The notes: generated by a model from the sequence alone, not told the origin. Positions 37,584-46,899 are shown, numbered from the stretch's first letter. The stretch is DNA of 64,000 nucleotides from Salinicola corii (GCF_008298015.1 NZ_VTPX01000013.1:32405-96404); one strand, 5' to 3'. Numbers and translations: made by a program.

Positions 37584-37859
37584 ATGCAGAACGCCGTCAT
37601 TCTGATCAATGTCGAAAAGGGCCGGATACGGGGTGTCGCCGAGCGCCTGGCCGATCTGGAGGGAATCAGCGAGGTCTATTCGACCTGCGGCCGCTACGAC
37701 CTCATCGCCATCGCCCGGACACGGGATTTCGAATCCTTGGCCTCGCTGGTGACCGAACGGCTGATGAGCGTCGAGGGCATCCGTGACACCGAAACGCTCA
37801 ATGCCATGCAGGTGCACTCGCGCCACGATCTCGACGCCATGTTCTCCGTCGGCCTGTAA
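37584..37859 (+). CDS. Stand-alone Lrp/AsnC ligand-binding (RAM) domain protein
   Basis: A 91-residue protein consisting only of the regulation-of-amino-acid-metabolism fold (AVILINVEKG, then EGISEVYSTCGRYDLIAIAR, then VEGIRDTETLNAMQ). It has no DNA-binding helix-turn-helix. Such proteins form oligomers and may bind amino acids or act with full-length Lrp proteins, but the role is unknown. GGGAGAGGGAA precedes the ATG. The nuclease gene starts six bases after its stop. Confidence 0.9.
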   Translation: MQNAVILINVEKGRIRGVAERLADLEGISEVYSTCGRYDLIAIARTRDFESLASLVTERLMSVEGIRDTETLNAMQVHSRHDLDAMFSVGL

Positions 37860-37865
37860 GTCGGG

Positions 37866-38720
37866 GTGGCGCGTCGTCGAAAGCGGGGGCTGCTGGGGCA
37901 GCTGGCCCGCTCCTCCCGAATCGGCCTGATTTTCGTCGTCGTCATCAGCGGGCTGTGGTACTGGCAGGAAGGGGATGTTCGCGACCAGTTGAGCTGGATG
38001 GGCGTACCCGAGTGGCAGTGGAACGACTGGCGGGGCTGGAACCGCGTGCTGCGCAATGACGGTTTCCTGTTGGGATGGTCGGACGTGCGGGGCGGACCGC
38101 TGTGGGTCGGCTATGTGCTGGATCGGGTCGATGATCCACACAGCCTTCCGCGGCCTGACCGTTTCGAGTCCGACTGGCGCAGTCTGTGGCCCATCAGCAG
38201 CAACGACTATACCGGCAGTGGCTATGACCGGGGACATATGGCGCCCAACTACGCCATGTCGGTCGCCCATGGGCGGGGGGCGCAGATGGCCAGTTTCCTG
38301 ATGACCAACATCACGCCGCAGCGGCCTAGGCTCAATCGGCAGTTATGGCAGCGCCTGGAGGAAGCGGTCATCGACGATTTCGTACCCAGATTCGGTCGCG
38401 TCTGGGTCGTCACGGGGCCGATCTACGACGACCAGCTGCTGCATCGGATCGGGTTTTCTCAAATCCCCGCGGGATTCTACAAGATACTTATCGCCCCAGG
38501 CACGACGCCTCGTGCGCTGGCGTTTCTGATGCCGCAGGACGTCAACGGCAACGAGCCTCTTGCCCGTTTTCTGGTCACGATCGATGAGATCGAGGCGCGT
38601 ACCGGCCTGGACTTCTTCCCTCAATTGGCCGACCCCGTCGAGCGTCAGTTGGAAGGGCGGGTAGATAGAGACGGCTGGGGTCTCGAGGCGGTGTCGACGC
38701 GGCCCGGCCGCTATCGATGA
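37866..38720 (+). CDS. Membrane-anchored DNA/RNA non-specific endonuclease
   Basis: A 284-residue NUC1/Serratia-type nuclease. After a basic start and one membrane helix (about residues 18-34), which probably anchors it facing the periplasm or leaves an uncleaved signal, the catalytic core has DRGHMAP with His124. TNITPQRPRLNRQLW supplies the metal-binding Asn, and VVTGPIYDD follows. It starts with GTG at 37866, only six bases after the RAM-domain gene, so translation may be coupled; no good ribosome site is seen. Likely roles are nutrient use of external DNA or defence at the envelope; neither is shown. Confidence 0.87.
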   Translation: MARRRKRGLLGQLARSSRIGLIFVVVISGLWYWQEGDVRDQLSWMGVPEWQWNDWRGWNRVLRNDGFLLGWSDVRGGPLWVGYVLDRVDDPHSLPRPDRFESDWRSLWPISSNDYTGSGYDRGHMAPNYAMSVAHGRGAQMASFLMTNITPQRPRLNRQLWQRLEEAVIDDFVPRFGRVWVVTGPIYDDQLLHRIGFSQIPAGFYKILIAPGTTPRALAFLMPQDVNGNEPLARFLVTIDEIEARTGLDFFPQLADPVERQLEGRVDRDGWGLEAVSTRPGRYR

Positions 38721-38807
38721 TGGCGATGCCGTACTGGCTTACGGTGAAAAAGTGTCTTGCGGGGAGTATTGCGAGAGAAGCAGCAAGAGAAAAACGAGCA
38801 TGACACG

Positions 38808-38894
38808 TGGTGCCCAGGAGAGGACTTGAACCTCCACATCCGTAAGGATACTAGCACCTGAAGCTAGCGCGTCTACCAATTCCGCCACCTGGGC
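38808..38894 (-). tRNA. tRNA-Leu (anticodon CAG), copy 1
   Basis: An 87-base class II tRNA on the minus strand. The acceptor GCCCAGG/CCTGGGC, long variable arm (TATCCTTACGGAT-like), anticodon CAG and encoded CCA are visible. It is the last of three tandem copies in transcription order. Confidence 0.95.
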
Positions 38895-38941
38895 GTGTCA
38901 TGTATCGGGTGCTGCCAGGAGTCTGGAAAACTCCTCTGGAA

Positions 38942-39028
38942 TGGTGCCCGGAAGAGGACTTGAACCTCCACGTCCATAAGGACACTAGCACCTGAAGCTA
39001 GCGCGTCTACCAATTCCGCCATCCGGGC
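38942..39028 (-). tRNA. tRNA-Leu (anticodon CAG), copy 2
   Basis: An 87-base tRNA with acceptor GCCCGGA/TCCGGGC and encoded CCA. It differs from its neighbours in acceptor pairs and in the variable arm (GTCC/GGAC), always with compensating changes. Confidence 0.95.
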
Positions 39029-39071
39029 TTATCCGGCCTTGTGCGTTCGAAACGTCCATCGCCGCAAGCGA

Positions 39072-39158
39072 TGGTGCCCAGAAGAGGACTTGAACCTCCA
39101 CGTCCGTAAGGACACTAGCACCTGAAGCTAGCGCGTCTACCAATTCCGCCATCTGGGC
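39072..39158 (-). tRNA. tRNA-Leu (anticodon CAG), copy 3
   Basis: An 87-base tRNA with acceptor GCCCAGA/TCTGGGC and encoded CCA. It is the first of the three in transcription order, starting 14 bases after the -10 element of the promoter. Confidence 0.95.
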
Positions 39159-39171
39159 CAAGGCGCGATGC

Positions 39172-39199
39172 ATAATACCGATTTTGCATCCGAATGCAA
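39172..39199 (-). promoter_or_regulatory. Promoter of the tRNA-Leu cluster
   Basis: On the minus strand, TTGCAT (39194-39199) and TATTAT (39172-39177) are 16 bases apart, close to sigma-70 consensus and immediately upstream of the first tRNA-Leu. The rest of the gap to rnr shows no other gene. Confidence 0.75.
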
Positions 39200-39428
39200 G
39201 CGCTCCGTGGCAAGGTTTGCGGGTGCTTCGAACCGCATGTCGGCCCTGTTTCGCTACCCGTTCACCGACAGCAATCGAGGCTGTTTGGCAGCACATGGTT
39301 GGGTCGGGCAAGCGTGACCGCTATACTTGGTGAATGAATCCAAAAAGATTGAACGGCTCAGGCCGCCCGCCGCGTGAATTCTCTCTACAGCCCAAGCCCA
39401 GCAGGCTCAACGCAAGGACGATGGTTGC

Positions 39429-41864
39429 ATGACTCATTGGACGTTGGATGACGATCCGCACGCGGCTCGTGAAACGGAAAAATATGACAATCCCGTACCC
39501 AGTCGCGAGTATCTGCTGGCGCGGCTGGAGAGCTACGGCAAGCCGATCACTCACGAAGATATGAGCGCCATGCTGGGGCTCGAGGATGACAACCAACTGG
39601 AAGCCGTGCGCCGCCGGCTGGCGGCGATGGAGCGTGACGGCCAGATCCTCAAGGATCGCAGAGGTGCCTATGCACTGATCGACAAGCTCGATCTGATCAA
39701 GGGGCGCGTTCAGGGGCACCGTGACGGCATGGGCTTCCTGATTCGTCACGATGGCGTCAAGCCCGACCTGGTGCTGCCGCCGCGCCAGATGCGCCGCGTG
39801 TTCGATGGCGACGTGGTGCTGGCCCGCGTCAGCGGCAAGGATCGTCGAGGTCGCGCCGAGGGCACCATCGCCGAGGTGCTGGCCCGCAACACCCAGACGC
39901 TGGTTGGCGTGTTTCGTCAGAACAGTTCCGAATTCGCGGTGCTGATCCCCGAGAACTCGCGGATCAGCCAGGAAGTGATCATTCCCCATAGCGTCAGCGG
40001 TGGCGCGAAAGACGGCCAGATCGTTTCCGTCCACATCACCCAGCAGCCGGAGACCCGCAAGCAGCCGGTGGGTGAAGTGGTGGAGATTCTGGGGGAGCGG
40101 ATGGATCCCGGGCTCGAGATCGACATCGCAATTCGCTCCCACGATATTCCTGCGGAGTTCCCGCCGGAAGTGGACGAGCAGATCGCAGGCATGTCCGCCG
40201 AGGTGAAGGAGGAGGACAAGGCGGCGCGAATCGATCTCCGCGAGATGCCGCTGGTGACCATCGACGGCGAGGATGCCAAGGATTTCGACGACGCCGTCTG
40301 CGCCTGGAAGACCAAGTCCGGGAGCTGGAAGCTGGTCGTGGCGATCGCCGACGTCTCCCACTACGTTCGCGGCGGTAGTGCACTCGACAACGAGGCCTAC
40401 ATCCGCGGCAATTCCGTCTACTTCCCCGGGCAGGTCGTGCCGATGCTGCCGGAGCTGCTCTCCAACGGGCTCTGCTCCCTCAACCCGCACGTCGACCGCC
40501 TGACCATGGTCTGCGAGATGAACATCTCCCAGAACGGCACCATCAGTCGCTACAAGTTCTACGAGGCGGTGATTCAGTCCCATGCTCGGCTGACCTACAA
40601 CCAGGTAGGCGCGATGCTGGAGGCGCCGGACAGCGACGAAGGGGCAGCACTTCGCGAGCGTTACCGCGAGCTGGTGCCATCGCTGGAGAATCTGCACGCG
40701 CTCTACAAGGTGCTGCGCCAGGCACGTGAAGTGCGTGGCGCCATCGATTTCGAGACCACCGAGACGCAGATCGTCTTCAACGACGAGCGCAAGATCGAGA
40801 AGATCGTGCCGCGCACGCGCAACGACGCCCACAAGTTGATCGAGGAGTGCATGCTGGCGGCCAACGTCGCCACGGCGCGCTTCCTCGACAAGCACGATCT
40901 GCCCGCGCTCTATCGCGTCCACCAGTCACCGGCACCCGAGCGGCTGGAAAATCTGCGTGTATTCCTGGGTGAGCTGGGGCTGACGCTCGGAGGCGGTGAC
41001 GAACCGTCGCCGAAGGACTACCAGGCGTTGCGGGAGGTGATTCAGGGGCGCCCGGACTTCGATATCATCCAGACCGTCATGCTGCGCTCGATGAGCCAGG
41101 CGGTCTACTCGCCGCAGAACGATGGACACTTCGGTCTCGCTTACCAGGCGTACGCGCATTTCACGTCGCCGATCCGCCGCTATCCCGACCTGCTGGTGCA
41201 TCGCGCGATCCGGTCGGTCATTCGCGGCCCGCGTCAGACCCAGACCGTGCAGCGTGCGGAGGGGGCGCCGGTCGAGAAACCCTCGATCTGGTGCCCGTAT
41301 ACCTTCGAACAGATGGTCGAGCTGGGCGAGCACTGCTCGATGACCGAGCGTCGCGCCGACGACGCCACACGTGACGTTACCGATTGGCTGAAGTGCGAGT
41401 TCCTCTCCGACAAGGTCGGCGAAGTCTACGAAGGCACCATCGCCTCGGTCACGCAGTTCGGGATCTTTGTGCGCCTCGACGACGTCTACGTCGAGGGGCT
41501 GGTGCACGTGACATCGCTGCCGTCCGACTACTATCACTACGAAGCGGAAAAACACCGCCTCAAGGGCGAGCGCAGCGGTGTCGCCTACCGCCTGGGAGAT
41601 GGCGTCACCGTGCGTATCGCCCGGGTCGATCTCGACGACCGCAAGATCGATTTCGATCTCGCCGATGCGGCGCCGCGCCACCGTCGCACGCCGCGTGGCC
41701 AAAAGCCCGGCGGCGATGCTCCCACTGCTGACGCGCCCGCCAAGAAGGCCTCGTCACGCAAGAGTCGCCCCGGCAAGCGTGAGCGCCAGGGGGCAGCGGG
41801 GGGCAACGACGAGGGCGGCAAGCGTCGTTCCCGCGGCCCGCGTCAACGCGGTGGCAAGCGATGA
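39429..41864 (+). CDS. rnr: Ribonuclease R
   Basis: An 811-residue processive 3'-5' exoribonuclease. The order is an N-terminal helix-turn-helix-like segment (about 25-85), cold-shock domains (about 85-230), the RNB catalytic domain with VTIDGEDAKDFDDAV carrying the metal-binding aspartates, an S1 domain near 650-735 (GTIASVTQFGIFVRL), and a Lys/Arg-rich low-complexity tail that helps unwind structured RNA. It is followed 40 bases later by rlmB, the common gammaproteobacterial pair. Confidence 0.97.
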   Translation: MTHWTLDDDPHAARETEKYDNPVPSREYLLARLESYGKPITHEDMSAMLGLEDDNQLEAVRRRLAAMERDGQILKDRRGAYALIDKLDLIKGRVQGHRDGMGFLIRHDGVKPDLVLPPRQMRRVFDGDVVLARVSGKDRRGRAEGTIAEVLARNTQTLVGVFRQNSSEFAVLIPENSRISQEVIIPHSVSGGAKDGQIVSVHITQQPETRKQPVGEVVEILGERMDPGLEIDIAIRSHDIPAEFPPEVDEQIAGMSAEVKEEDKAARIDLREMPLVTIDGEDAKDFDDAVCAWKTKSGSWKLVVAIADVSHYVRGGSALDNEAYIRGNSVYFPGQVVPMLPELLSNGLCSLNPHVDRLTMVCEMNISQNGTISRYKFYEAVIQSHARLTYNQVGAMLEAPDSDEGAALRERYRELVPSLENLHALYKVLRQAREVRGAIDFETTETQIVFNDERKIEKIVPRTRNDAHKLIEECMLAANVATARFLDKHDLPALYRVHQSPAPERLENLRVFLGELGLTLGGGDEPSPKDYQALREVIQGRPDFDIIQTVMLRSMSQAVYSPQNDGHFGLAYQAYAHFTSPIRRYPDLLVHRAIRSVIRGPRQTQTVQRAEGAPVEKPSIWCPYTFEQMVELGEHCSMTERRADDATRDVTDWLKCEFLSDKVGEVYEGTIASVTQFGIFVRLDDVYVEGLVHVTSLPSDYYHYEAEKHRLKGERSGVAYRLGDGVTVRIARVDLDDRKIDFDLADAAPRHRRTPRGQKPGGDAPTADAPAKKASSRKSRPGKRERQGAAGGNDEGGKRRSRGPRQRGGKR

Positions 41865-41904
41865 CGGCGGCCGTCGGCCAGCCGTCCAGCAGGGGCCACC
41901 CGAG

Positions 41905-42720
41905 ATGAGTCGTCCCGCGAATCGTCGTGCCCCCGCGAAACCGCGCGATCTGCCTCGCATGCCGGACGGGCTGGAGCCCGTCTACGGCGTCCACGCCGTT
42001 CGTGCGCTGTTCGAACGCGGACAGCCGCCGAAAGTGCTGTGGGTTCAGCAAGGCCATGCCGAGCAGCGCCTGGAGGCTCTGCTGCAACAGGCCCACGCGA
42101 CGGGTTGCGAACTGAGGCGAATGGCGCGCGAGGTGCTCGACGGGGTCTCCCATCAAGCGTCCCATCAGGGCGTGATCGGTTTTTGCGAGCCGCTGATCGC
42201 CGAGAGCGAAACGACCCTGTGGTGGCGGCTCGAGCAGTGGCAGGCCGGCCCGCCGCCACTGCTGCTGATTCTGGACGGCGTCACCGACCCCCACAACCTG
42301 GGCGCCTGCCTGCGCAGCGCCGACGCTGCCGGGGTCAATGGCGTGATCGTGCCCAAGGACAAGTCGGCGCCGCTCAATGCGACGGTGCGCAAAGTGGCCT
42401 GCGGGGCGGCGGAGTTGGTGCCGGTGTTCCAGGTCACCAATCTCGCCCGCTGCATGGAGAAGCTCAAGCAGCAGGGCGTCTGGATCACCGGTACCGCCGG
42501 TGAAGCGGATTCGCTCCTCTACGACGCCGATTTCACCGTGCCCTGTGCCCTGGTGATGGGCGCCGAGGGCAAGGGGATGCGCCGCCTGACTCGCGAGGCC
42601 TGTGATGGGCTGGTCAAGCTGCCGATGCAGGGCGGCGTCTCCAGTCTCAATGTCTCGGTCGCCACCGGCATCTGTCTGTTCGAGGCGGTACGCCAGCGGG
42701 CAGGGCGCGTTGGCGGTTGA
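41905..42720 (+). CDS. rlmB: 23S rRNA (guanosine-2'-O-)-methyltransferase RlmB
   Basis: A 271-residue SPOUT methyltransferase that methylates G2251 of 23S rRNA with S-adenosylmethionine. An N-terminal substrate-binding domain (EPVYGVHAVRALFERG) precedes the knotted catalytic domain: DPHNLGACLRSADAAG, VMGAEGKGMRRL, and LPMQGGVSSLNVSVATG. The basic first 20 residues (NRRAPAKPRD) are an extension before the conserved start, so a start slightly later cannot be excluded. It is co-transcribed with rnr. Confidence 0.94.
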   Translation: MSRPANRRAPAKPRDLPRMPDGLEPVYGVHAVRALFERGQPPKVLWVQQGHAEQRLEALLQQAHATGCELRRMAREVLDGVSHQASHQGVIGFCEPLIAESETTLWWRLEQWQAGPPPLLLILDGVTDPHNLGACLRSADAAGVNGVIVPKDKSAPLNATVRKVACGAAELVPVFQVTNLARCMEKLKQQGVWITGTAGEADSLLYDADFTVPCALVMGAEGKGMRRLTREACDGLVKLPMQGGVSSLNVSVATGICLFEAVRQRAGRVGG

Positions 42721-42722
42721 AC

Positions 42723-42751
42723 TTGCACTGATAGGGCTTGGTCTCTACAAT
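42723..42751 (+). promoter_or_regulatory. Promoter of the rpsF-rpsR-rplI operon
   Basis: TTGCAC at 42723-42728 and TACAAT at 42746-42751 with a 17-base spacer form a near-consensus sigma-70 promoter. It begins three bases after the rlmB stop and about 200 bases before rpsF, leaving a long leader that could hold autoregulation by S6:S18. Confidence 0.75.
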
Positions 42752-42953
42752 TGCGCGGTTCTGTGGGCAGGCTATGCTCATGGAACGCGACTCCCGCTCG
42801 GGCTCGTCCGGGCGAATCGCCAATTGGTCTGAATATCCGGGGTCGTGAACGGAGCACTGTGCCGTTCACCCGGTATCGACTCCTTGCTTCTCGTGGTGGT
42901 CATCTCTTCAGGAGTGTCGCCGCGCGGAAGCTGCCAAACCGCAAGGAGCTAAC

Positions 42954-43373
42954 ATGCGTCATTATGAAATCGTGTTTATGGTCCACCCGGACCAGAGCGA
43001 GCAGGTTCCGGCCATGGTCGAGCGCTATACCAGCCTCGTGACCGAGAACGGCGGTACCGTGCATCGTCTCGAGGATTGGGGCCGTCGCCACCTGGCCTAC
43101 CCGATCAACAAGATCCACAAGGCACACTACGTGCTGATGAACATCGAATGCAGCGGCGAGACCCTCGACGAGATCGAGAACATCTTCCGCTTCAACGATG
43201 CCATCATCCGCAGCATGATCGTGCGCAACAAAGAGGCCGTTACCGAAGCCTCGCCGATGATGAAGCCGGCTGAAGAGAAGAGCCGTCGCCGTGACGACAA
43301 GCCCTCCGAGCGTGGCGATCGTGAGCGTTCGGAGCGCCCCGAGCGTTCCGAAACCACCGCCGAAACCAACTGA
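42954..43373 (+). CDS. rpsF: 30S ribosomal protein S6
   Basis: A 139-residue bS6. The conserved core [21 protein letters not shown] through LMNIECSG is followed by a long charged C-terminal tail rich in Arg, Glu and Ser (repeats of SERP/ERSE), typical of gammaproteobacteria, where RimK adds glutamates to the end. A strong AAGGAG site precedes the ATG. S6 binds S18 on the 30S platform. Confidence 0.97.
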   Translation: MRHYEIVFMVHPDQSEQVPAMVERYTSLVTENGGTVHRLEDWGRRHLAYPINKIHKAHYVLMNIECSGETLDEIENIFRFNDAIIRSMIVRNKEAVTEASPMMKPAEEKSRRRDDKPSERGDRERSERPERSETTAETN

Positions 43374-43399
43374 TTCGATTTCGCTAAGGAGAGACTCTC

Positions 43400-43627
43400 A
43401 TGGCACGTTTTTTCCGTCGCCGTAAATTCTGCCGCTTCACCGCCGAAGGCGTGAAGTACATCGATTACAAAGACATCGATACGCTGAAAGCCTACGTCAC
43501 TGAAACTGGCAAGATCGTCCCGAGCCGTATTACCGGTACTCAGGCGCGCTACCAGCGTCAACTGTCTACCGCGATCAAGCGGGCGCGTTACCTGGCGCTG
43601 CTGCCGTACTCCGACAGCCACCAGTAA
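43400..43627 (+). CDS. rpsR: 30S ribosomal protein S18
   Basis: A 75-residue bS18 of standard length. It starts [25 protein letters not shown] and includes [30 protein letters not shown], the RNA- and S6-binding helix. AAGGAGAG lies before the ATG, 26 bases after rpsF. Confidence 0.98.
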   Translation: MARFFRRRKFCRFTAEGVKYIDYKDIDTLKAYVTETGKIVPSRITGTQARYQRQLSTAIKRARYLALLPYSDSHQ

Positions 43628-43672
43628 ACCCTGATCCGGTAGTCCACGATCGGTAATCCATAGCGAGGCATC

Positions 43673-44524
43673 ATGCTGGCACTGGCACGTTGGATCATGC
43701 GCGGTACGCCACAAGCGATAGCGGCGGCCGCACTGACAGCGTTGGTGCCGTGGCTGTTCTGGTTCAGTGCCGCAGTCGCCGGGCTGGTTACCCTGCGCCG
43801 GGGCATGACCACGGCGGCGCCGGTGCTGCTGGCCGCAGCCCTTCCCGCCGGCTGGTGGTGGATGCAGGGCGACTCGGTCCCGCTGGCCAGCATCCTGCTG
43901 GTGACGTTGATGGCGACGGTGCTGCGTTCACGCATGCGCTGGTCCGAAGCGCTCATCGTCGGCAGCGTGGTTTGCATGGCGCTGGTGCAGCTTGGCATCT
44001 TCGTGCCGGCCGGAGGGACCGCGCCACTGCTGGCGGAACTGCGGCGGAGCTCGTCGGAGGTTGCCAGCATGCTCGATCAGTTATCGGCGCAGGGCGTCGA
44101 TACCGAGTTGATGGCGACTCTGGTGATCGGTGGGGCAACCGGCCTGGTCGTGTTGCTTGCCGGGATCGCTTGCCTGGCGCTGGCTCGCAGTTGGCAGGCG
44201 GGGCTTTACAACCCCGGCGGGTTTCGCGAGGAGTTTCATTCACTGAAGCTATCGCGCAAGCAGCTCCTGCTACTGGTCGGGTTGATGGCGCTGGGCCTGG
44301 TACTGGCCGTTCCCGCCGCCAGTCTGCTGGCCTGGGTTCCATTGCTGGTCGCCGGCGTGGCACTGGTCCATGGGTTTATTGGTTTGAAGGGAATGAGCGG
44401 GTTCTGGCTGGTAGGCTTTTATGCCTTGCTGTTGACCACCTGGCCCACGATTCTGATTGTACTGCTGTTGGCGTTGGTAGATACCTTCGCGGATTTTCGC
44501 GGTCGTCTGACACGCAGTGATTGA
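43673..44524 (+). CDS. DUF2232 membrane protein between rpsR and rplI
   Basis: A 283-residue, very hydrophobic protein with about seven or eight membrane helices. It resembles the DUF2232 group that sits between rpsR and rplI in Pseudomonas and Halomonas relatives. The function is unknown; the family includes Bacillus YybS-like proteins. GCGAGG lies shortly before the ATG, and the stop is 16 bases before rplI, so it is part of the ribosomal operon. Confidence 0.82.
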   Translation: MLALARWIMRGTPQAIAAAALTALVPWLFWFSAAVAGLVTLRRGMTTAAPVLLAAALPAGWWWMQGDSVPLASILLVTLMATVLRSRMRWSEALIVGSVVCMALVQLGIFVPAGGTAPLLAELRRSSSEVASMLDQLSAQGVDTELMATLVIGGATGLVVLLAGIACLALARSWQAGLYNPGGFREEFHSLKLSRKQLLLLVGLMALGLVLAVPAASLLAWVPLLVAGVALVHGFIGLKGMSGFWLVGFYALLLTTWPTILIVLLLALVDTFADFRGRLTRSD

Positions 44525-44540
44525 CGAGAGGTTCACGAGA

Positions 44541-44987
44541 ATGGAAGTCATTCTGCTCGATAACATCGGCAAGCTGGGCGACCTGGGTGACAAGGTCACC
44601 GTCAAGCCCGGATATGGCCGTAATTACCTGGTTCCCTACGGCTTGGCCGTGCCGGCAACCAAAGACAACGTCGAAGCGTTCGAAGCGCAGCGTGCCGAGC
44701 TCGAAGCCCTGGCTGCAGAGCGCAAGGCCCAGGCCGAGACCCGCGCGGCACAGCTCGCCGAAATCGAACTGTCTCTGGTCGCGAAAGCGGGCGAGGAAGG
44801 CAAGCTGTTCGGTTCCATCGGCCCGCGTGATCTGGCCGAAGCCATGGCCCAGGCCGGCATCGAAGTCGCCAAGAGCGAAGTGCGCATGCCGGAAGGCCCG
44901 CTTCGCCAGACCGGCGAGTACGACATCGCGCTGCAGTTGCATGCCGAAGTCACTTCCAGCGTCCGTGTGGTGGTGGTGGCCGAGTAA
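44541..44987 (+). CDS. rplI: 50S ribosomal protein L9
   Basis: A 148-residue bL9 of usual length. The N-terminal domain [19 protein letters not shown] binds 23S rRNA, a long helix ([19 protein letters not shown]) connects it to the C-terminal domain ending in VRVVVVAE. The ATG at 44541 follows GAGAGG. It ends the operon, with a strong terminator 35 bases later. Confidence 0.97.
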   Translation: MEVILLDNIGKLGDLGDKVTVKPGYGRNYLVPYGLAVPATKDNVEAFEAQRAELEALAAERKAQAETRAAQLAEIELSLVAKAGEEGKLFGSIGPRDLAEAMAQAGIEVAKSEVRMPEGPLRQTGEYDIALQLHAEVTSSVRVVVVAE

Positions 44988-45022
44988 ATCTCGACCATCG
45001 TCGTCGCCGAGACGTCTGGCCG

Positions 45023-45058
45023 AAGGCACGCAGGGTCCACCCCCTGCGTGCCTTTTTC
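45023..45058 (+). terminator. Rho-independent terminator after rplI
   Basis: AAGGCACGCAGGG / CCCTGCGTGCCTT is a perfect 13-bp stem with a six-base loop, running into a T-rich tract (TTTTTC including stem ends). Confidence 0.92.
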
Positions 45059-45156
45059 ATGGCCGGGAGACGTGGCGATGGCGGCTGTCGACTGGGTAGA
45101 ATGAGCGCCAGACATTTGCAGCGTGTTCTGCGCGCGACACGGGATGAACGCCAAGC

Positions 45157-46542
45157 ATGAATCAACGCGTCGACAATGATCACGAAACCGCACAACTGAA
45201 GATGCCGCCGCACTCGCTAGAGGCGGAGCAGTCGGTGTTGGGCGGGCTGATGCTCGACAACAGCAGCTGGGATACGGTGTCGGAGCGCCTGGTCGCGGAC
45301 GACTTCTATCGTCACGAGCATCGCCTGGCATTCAATGCGATGGCGGAACTGGCCGAGAGTGCGCATCCACTCGATGTCGTCACGCTGTCGGAAGCCCTGG
45401 AGCGTCGCGATCAGCTCGAGAGCGTGGGAGGGCTCGCTTATCTGGCGGAGTTGGCACGCAACACGCCGTCGGCCAGCAACATTCGCGCCTACGCCGATAT
45501 CGTTCGCGAGCGGGCGACGCTGCGAAAACTGATCCAGGCCTCGCGTCAGATCGCCGACAGCGCCTACTCACCGGAAGGGCGGCCGCCGGACGAGTTGGTC
45601 AACGAGGCCGAGCGCCTGGTGTTCCAGATCAGCGAGTCGCGGCCCAAGTTCGGTGGGCCCATCGGCATGAGCGATCTGCTGACCAAGGCGGTCGATCGGA
45701 TCGATGAGCTGTTCAACATGAAGGGGCAGATGACCGGGATCTCGACCGGTTTTCGCGATCTCGACGACATGACCTCGGGCCTGCAACCTTCGGACCTGGT
45801 GATCATCGCGGGCCGCCCCTCCATGGGCAAGACCACGTTCGCCATGAATCTGGTCGAGCACGCGGTGGTTTCCAACGACAAGCCGGTCATCGTGTTCTCG
45901 ATGGAGATGCCCGCGGAATCGCTGATGCTGCGTATGCTCTCTTCGCTGGGGCGGATCGATCAGACGCGGGTGCGTACCGGCCAGCTCGAGGACGAGGATT
46001 GGCCGCGATTGACCTCGGCGGTCAACCTGCTCAAGGATCGGCAGCTGTTTATCGACGATACGCCGGCGCTGTCGCCCAATGAACTGCGGTCGCGGGTGCG
46101 CCGCATCGCCCGCGAGCACGGCAATGTCGGCCTGGTGATGATCGACTATCTACAGCTGATGCAGGTGCCGGGGCTGTCCGAGAACCGTACCGCCGAGATT
46201 TCGGAGATATCTCGCTCGCTGAAGGGCGTGGCCAAGGAGTTCAACTGCCCGGTGGTTTCGCTGTCCCAGCTCAACCGCTCGCTGGAGCAGCGACCCAACA
46301 AGCGCCCCGTCATGTCGGACTTGCGTGAATCCGGCGCCATCGAGCAGGACGCCGATGTTATCGCTTTCGTCTATCGCGACGAGGTCTACAACTCCGACAA
46401 TCCCGACAACAAGGGGTTGGCCGAACTGATCATCGGCAAGCAGCGTAACGGCCCTATCGGCACCGTCCATATGGCCTTCATCGGCAAGTACACGCGCTTC
46501 GAGGATCTGGCGCCGGACAGCTACGGTCAGCACTACGAGTAA
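45157..46542 (+). CDS. dnaB: Replicative DNA helicase
   Basis: A 461-residue hexameric helicase. The N-terminal DnaG-binding domain (PPHSLEAEQSVLGGLMLDN) and the C-terminal RecA-like ATPase are both present. Walker A is GRPSMGKTTF with Lys225, Walker B is LVMIDYLQLM, and the DnaB motif SLKGVAKEFNCPVVSLSQLNR follows. A TAGAAT -10-like element lies 55 bases upstream, after the rplI terminator, so it likely has its own promoter. Confidence 0.97.
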   Translation: MNQRVDNDHETAQLKMPPHSLEAEQSVLGGLMLDNSSWDTVSERLVADDFYRHEHRLAFNAMAELAESAHPLDVVTLSEALERRDQLESVGGLAYLAELARNTPSASNIRAYADIVRERATLRKLIQASRQIADSAYSPEGRPPDELVNEAERLVFQISESRPKFGGPIGMSDLLTKAVDRIDELFNMKGQMTGISTGFRDLDDMTSGLQPSDLVIIAGRPSMGKTTFAMNLVEHAVVSNDKPVIVFSMEMPAESLMLRMLSSLGRIDQTRVRTGQLEDEDWPRLTSAVNLLKDRQLFIDDTPALSPNELRSRVRRIAREHGNVGLVMIDYLQLMQVPGLSENRTAEISEISRSLKGVAKEFNCPVVSLSQLNRSLEQRPNKRPVMSDLRESGAIEQDADVIAFVYRDEVYNSDNPDNKGLAELIIGKQRNGPIGTVHMAFIGKYTRFEDLAPDSYGQHYE

Positions 46543-46605
46543 GCCGACAGACAGTGAAGAAGCCGGCATCGCCGGTGTTTGGGAAAGATATCAAGGAGTC
46601 GAATC

Positions 46606-46899
46606 ATGGCAGGCGGTTTTCAGCGGGGGCGTCGTCAGCGGGTCCCCAAGATCGAGGTACGAGGCCAACTGGAAAAGCTCGAGCGGGAGGGGCCTTTCAA
46701 GGAGTGGCTGGGCATGCCCGATCTCTACCGTCACTGGCTGACGGTCGATGGCGAACTCTACAGTTACCAGACGGAAGATGCCGAATTGCCGGTTGCCATC
46801 GGTGATCGCGTGGTATTTCGCTACAAGGAAGCCAAGGCGGGCAGGTGGATTGATCGCAATTCTTTGGGTAAGGCGATCGATCCTTCCGATTATCGATAG
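46606..46899 (+). CDS. Small protein of unknown function downstream of dnaB
   Basis: A 97-residue soluble protein I do not recognise. It starts with a basic stretch (MAGGFQRGRRQRVPKIEVRGQ) and contains EGPFKEWLGMPDLYRHWLTVDGELYSYQTEDAELPVAIGDRVVFRYKEAKAG-like beta-rich sequence ending in RNSLGKAIDPSDYR. A clear AAGGAG at 46593-46598 supports the ATG at 46606. It begins 63 bases after dnaB and may be read with it. The basic N-terminus and beta-rich body would fit a small nucleic-acid-binding fold, but that is a guess. Confidence 0.72.
   Translation: MAGGFQRGRRQRVPKIEVRGQLEKLEREGPFKEWLGMPDLYRHWLTVDGELYSYQTEDAELPVAIGDRVVFRYKEAKAGRWIDRNSLGKAIDPSDYR

Noticed and set aside
38808..39158. Three direct repeats of about 87 bases
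   Set aside because: They are tRNA-Leu genes on the minus strand, not a repeat array.
39321..40922. A 533-codon open frame opposite rnr
   Set aside because: Antisense shadow of RNase R; His- and Asp-rich with no recognisable domain.
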